Shown piece by piece: positions 63,998 to 64,000 of a stretch of 64,000 nt of DNA. Source of the DNA: Idiomarina sp. (lineage in GTDB: Bacteria; Pseudomonadota; Gammaproteobacteria; Enterobacterales; Alteromonadaceae); the NCBI GenBank assembly GCA_022565355.1, contig JAIUMU010000001.1, positions 248,001 to 312,000 on the forward strand, written 5' to 3'. Under the pieces are notes generated by a model. It was not told the DNA's origin. It was given only the letters and a program-made list of their open reading frames with translations, and ran no database searches. The number at the start of each line of letters is the position of its first letter. Position 1 is the first letter of the stretch. The position numbers and the translations under genes were made by a program.

Positions 63998-64000
63998 ATG
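63998..64000 (+). other. possible start codon of the next gene, cut by the window edge
   Basis: The last three bases are ATG, preceded by GAGGTGAGT, which gives a ribosome site at normal spacing. Nothing of the protein is visible. Confidence 0.4.

Overview
The window is a stretch of ordinary core chromosome from a gammaproteobacterium, most likely a marine member of the Alteromonadales close to Idiomarina/Pseudidiomarina. The inference rests on gene order and gene content, because no rRNA or marker comparison was possible. Three blocks follow Escherichia coli order: cspD-clpS-clpA-infA-aat-trxB-lrp-ftsK-lolA-rarA-serS; uvrY-uvrC-pgsA followed by tRNA-Gly, tRNA-Cys and tRNA-Leu; and yejK/yejL/yejM. 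A dense set of secreted peptidases (two S9, M14, M13, M61, M23), with alanine dehydrogenase and threonine aldolase, points to life on protein and peptides. I see no prophage, insertion sequence, CRISPR array, plasmid origin or restriction system.

Layout. 1-5.2 kb: the end of mrp, dcd, and two cyclic-di-GMP enzymes, one probably degrading and one making the messenger. 5.2-10 kb: an S9 and an M14 peptidase read leftwards. 10-14.2 kb: yvcK divergent from waaA-kdkA, then two small envelope proteins whose genes overlap. 14.3-21.8 kb: a YgjV-like membrane protein, a TraF-like outer membrane protein, an M13 peptidase lipoprotein, threonine aldolase, tRNA-Pro(GGG) and a second S9 peptidase. 21.8-24.9 kb: yejM-yejL divergent from yejK. 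24.9-39.4 kb: the cspD-to-serS block, with ald placed next to lrp and two overlapping fluoride-channel genes placed before serS. 39.4-41.4 kb: tusE, a fused tusD-tusC gene and yccA. 41.6-46.3 kb: tRNA-Ser(TGA) and a two-gene RND pump. 46.5-50.4 kb: the uvrY-uvrC-pgsA-tRNA block. 50.5-64 kb: a METTL25-type methyltransferase, a LysR/LysE pair, a tandem QueD-like protein overlapping an M23 peptidase, an M61 peptidase, a LytS/LytTR two-component system, a DUF6279 lipoprotein, pykA, msrB and a long GAPDH.

How the genes work together. ClpS, ClpA and Aat form the N-degron pathway: Aat tags proteins with Leu or Phe, ClpS captures them and ClpA unfolds them. Secreted peptidases feed amino acids to Ald and LtaE, and Lrp sits divergent from ald. 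WaaA and KdkA build and phosphorylate inner-core Kdo, and YejM is the lipopolysaccharide-level sensor. TusDC and TusE belong to the tRNA 2-thiouridine relay.

No wholly new multigene system is visible. The strongest oddities are departures of known families from their usual form: a UvrY/GacA-type regulator with a degraded receiver domain; two CrcB/Fluc proteins with opposite charge bias, as expected for an obligate antiparallel heterodimer; a tandem QueD-like protein whose halves keep complementary parts of the active site; a TusD-TusC fusion with no TusB nearby; and a YejM whose hydrolase domain has lost its catalytic residues. Start codons were chosen by ribosome binding site and family length, and several genes appear to use TTG or GTG.
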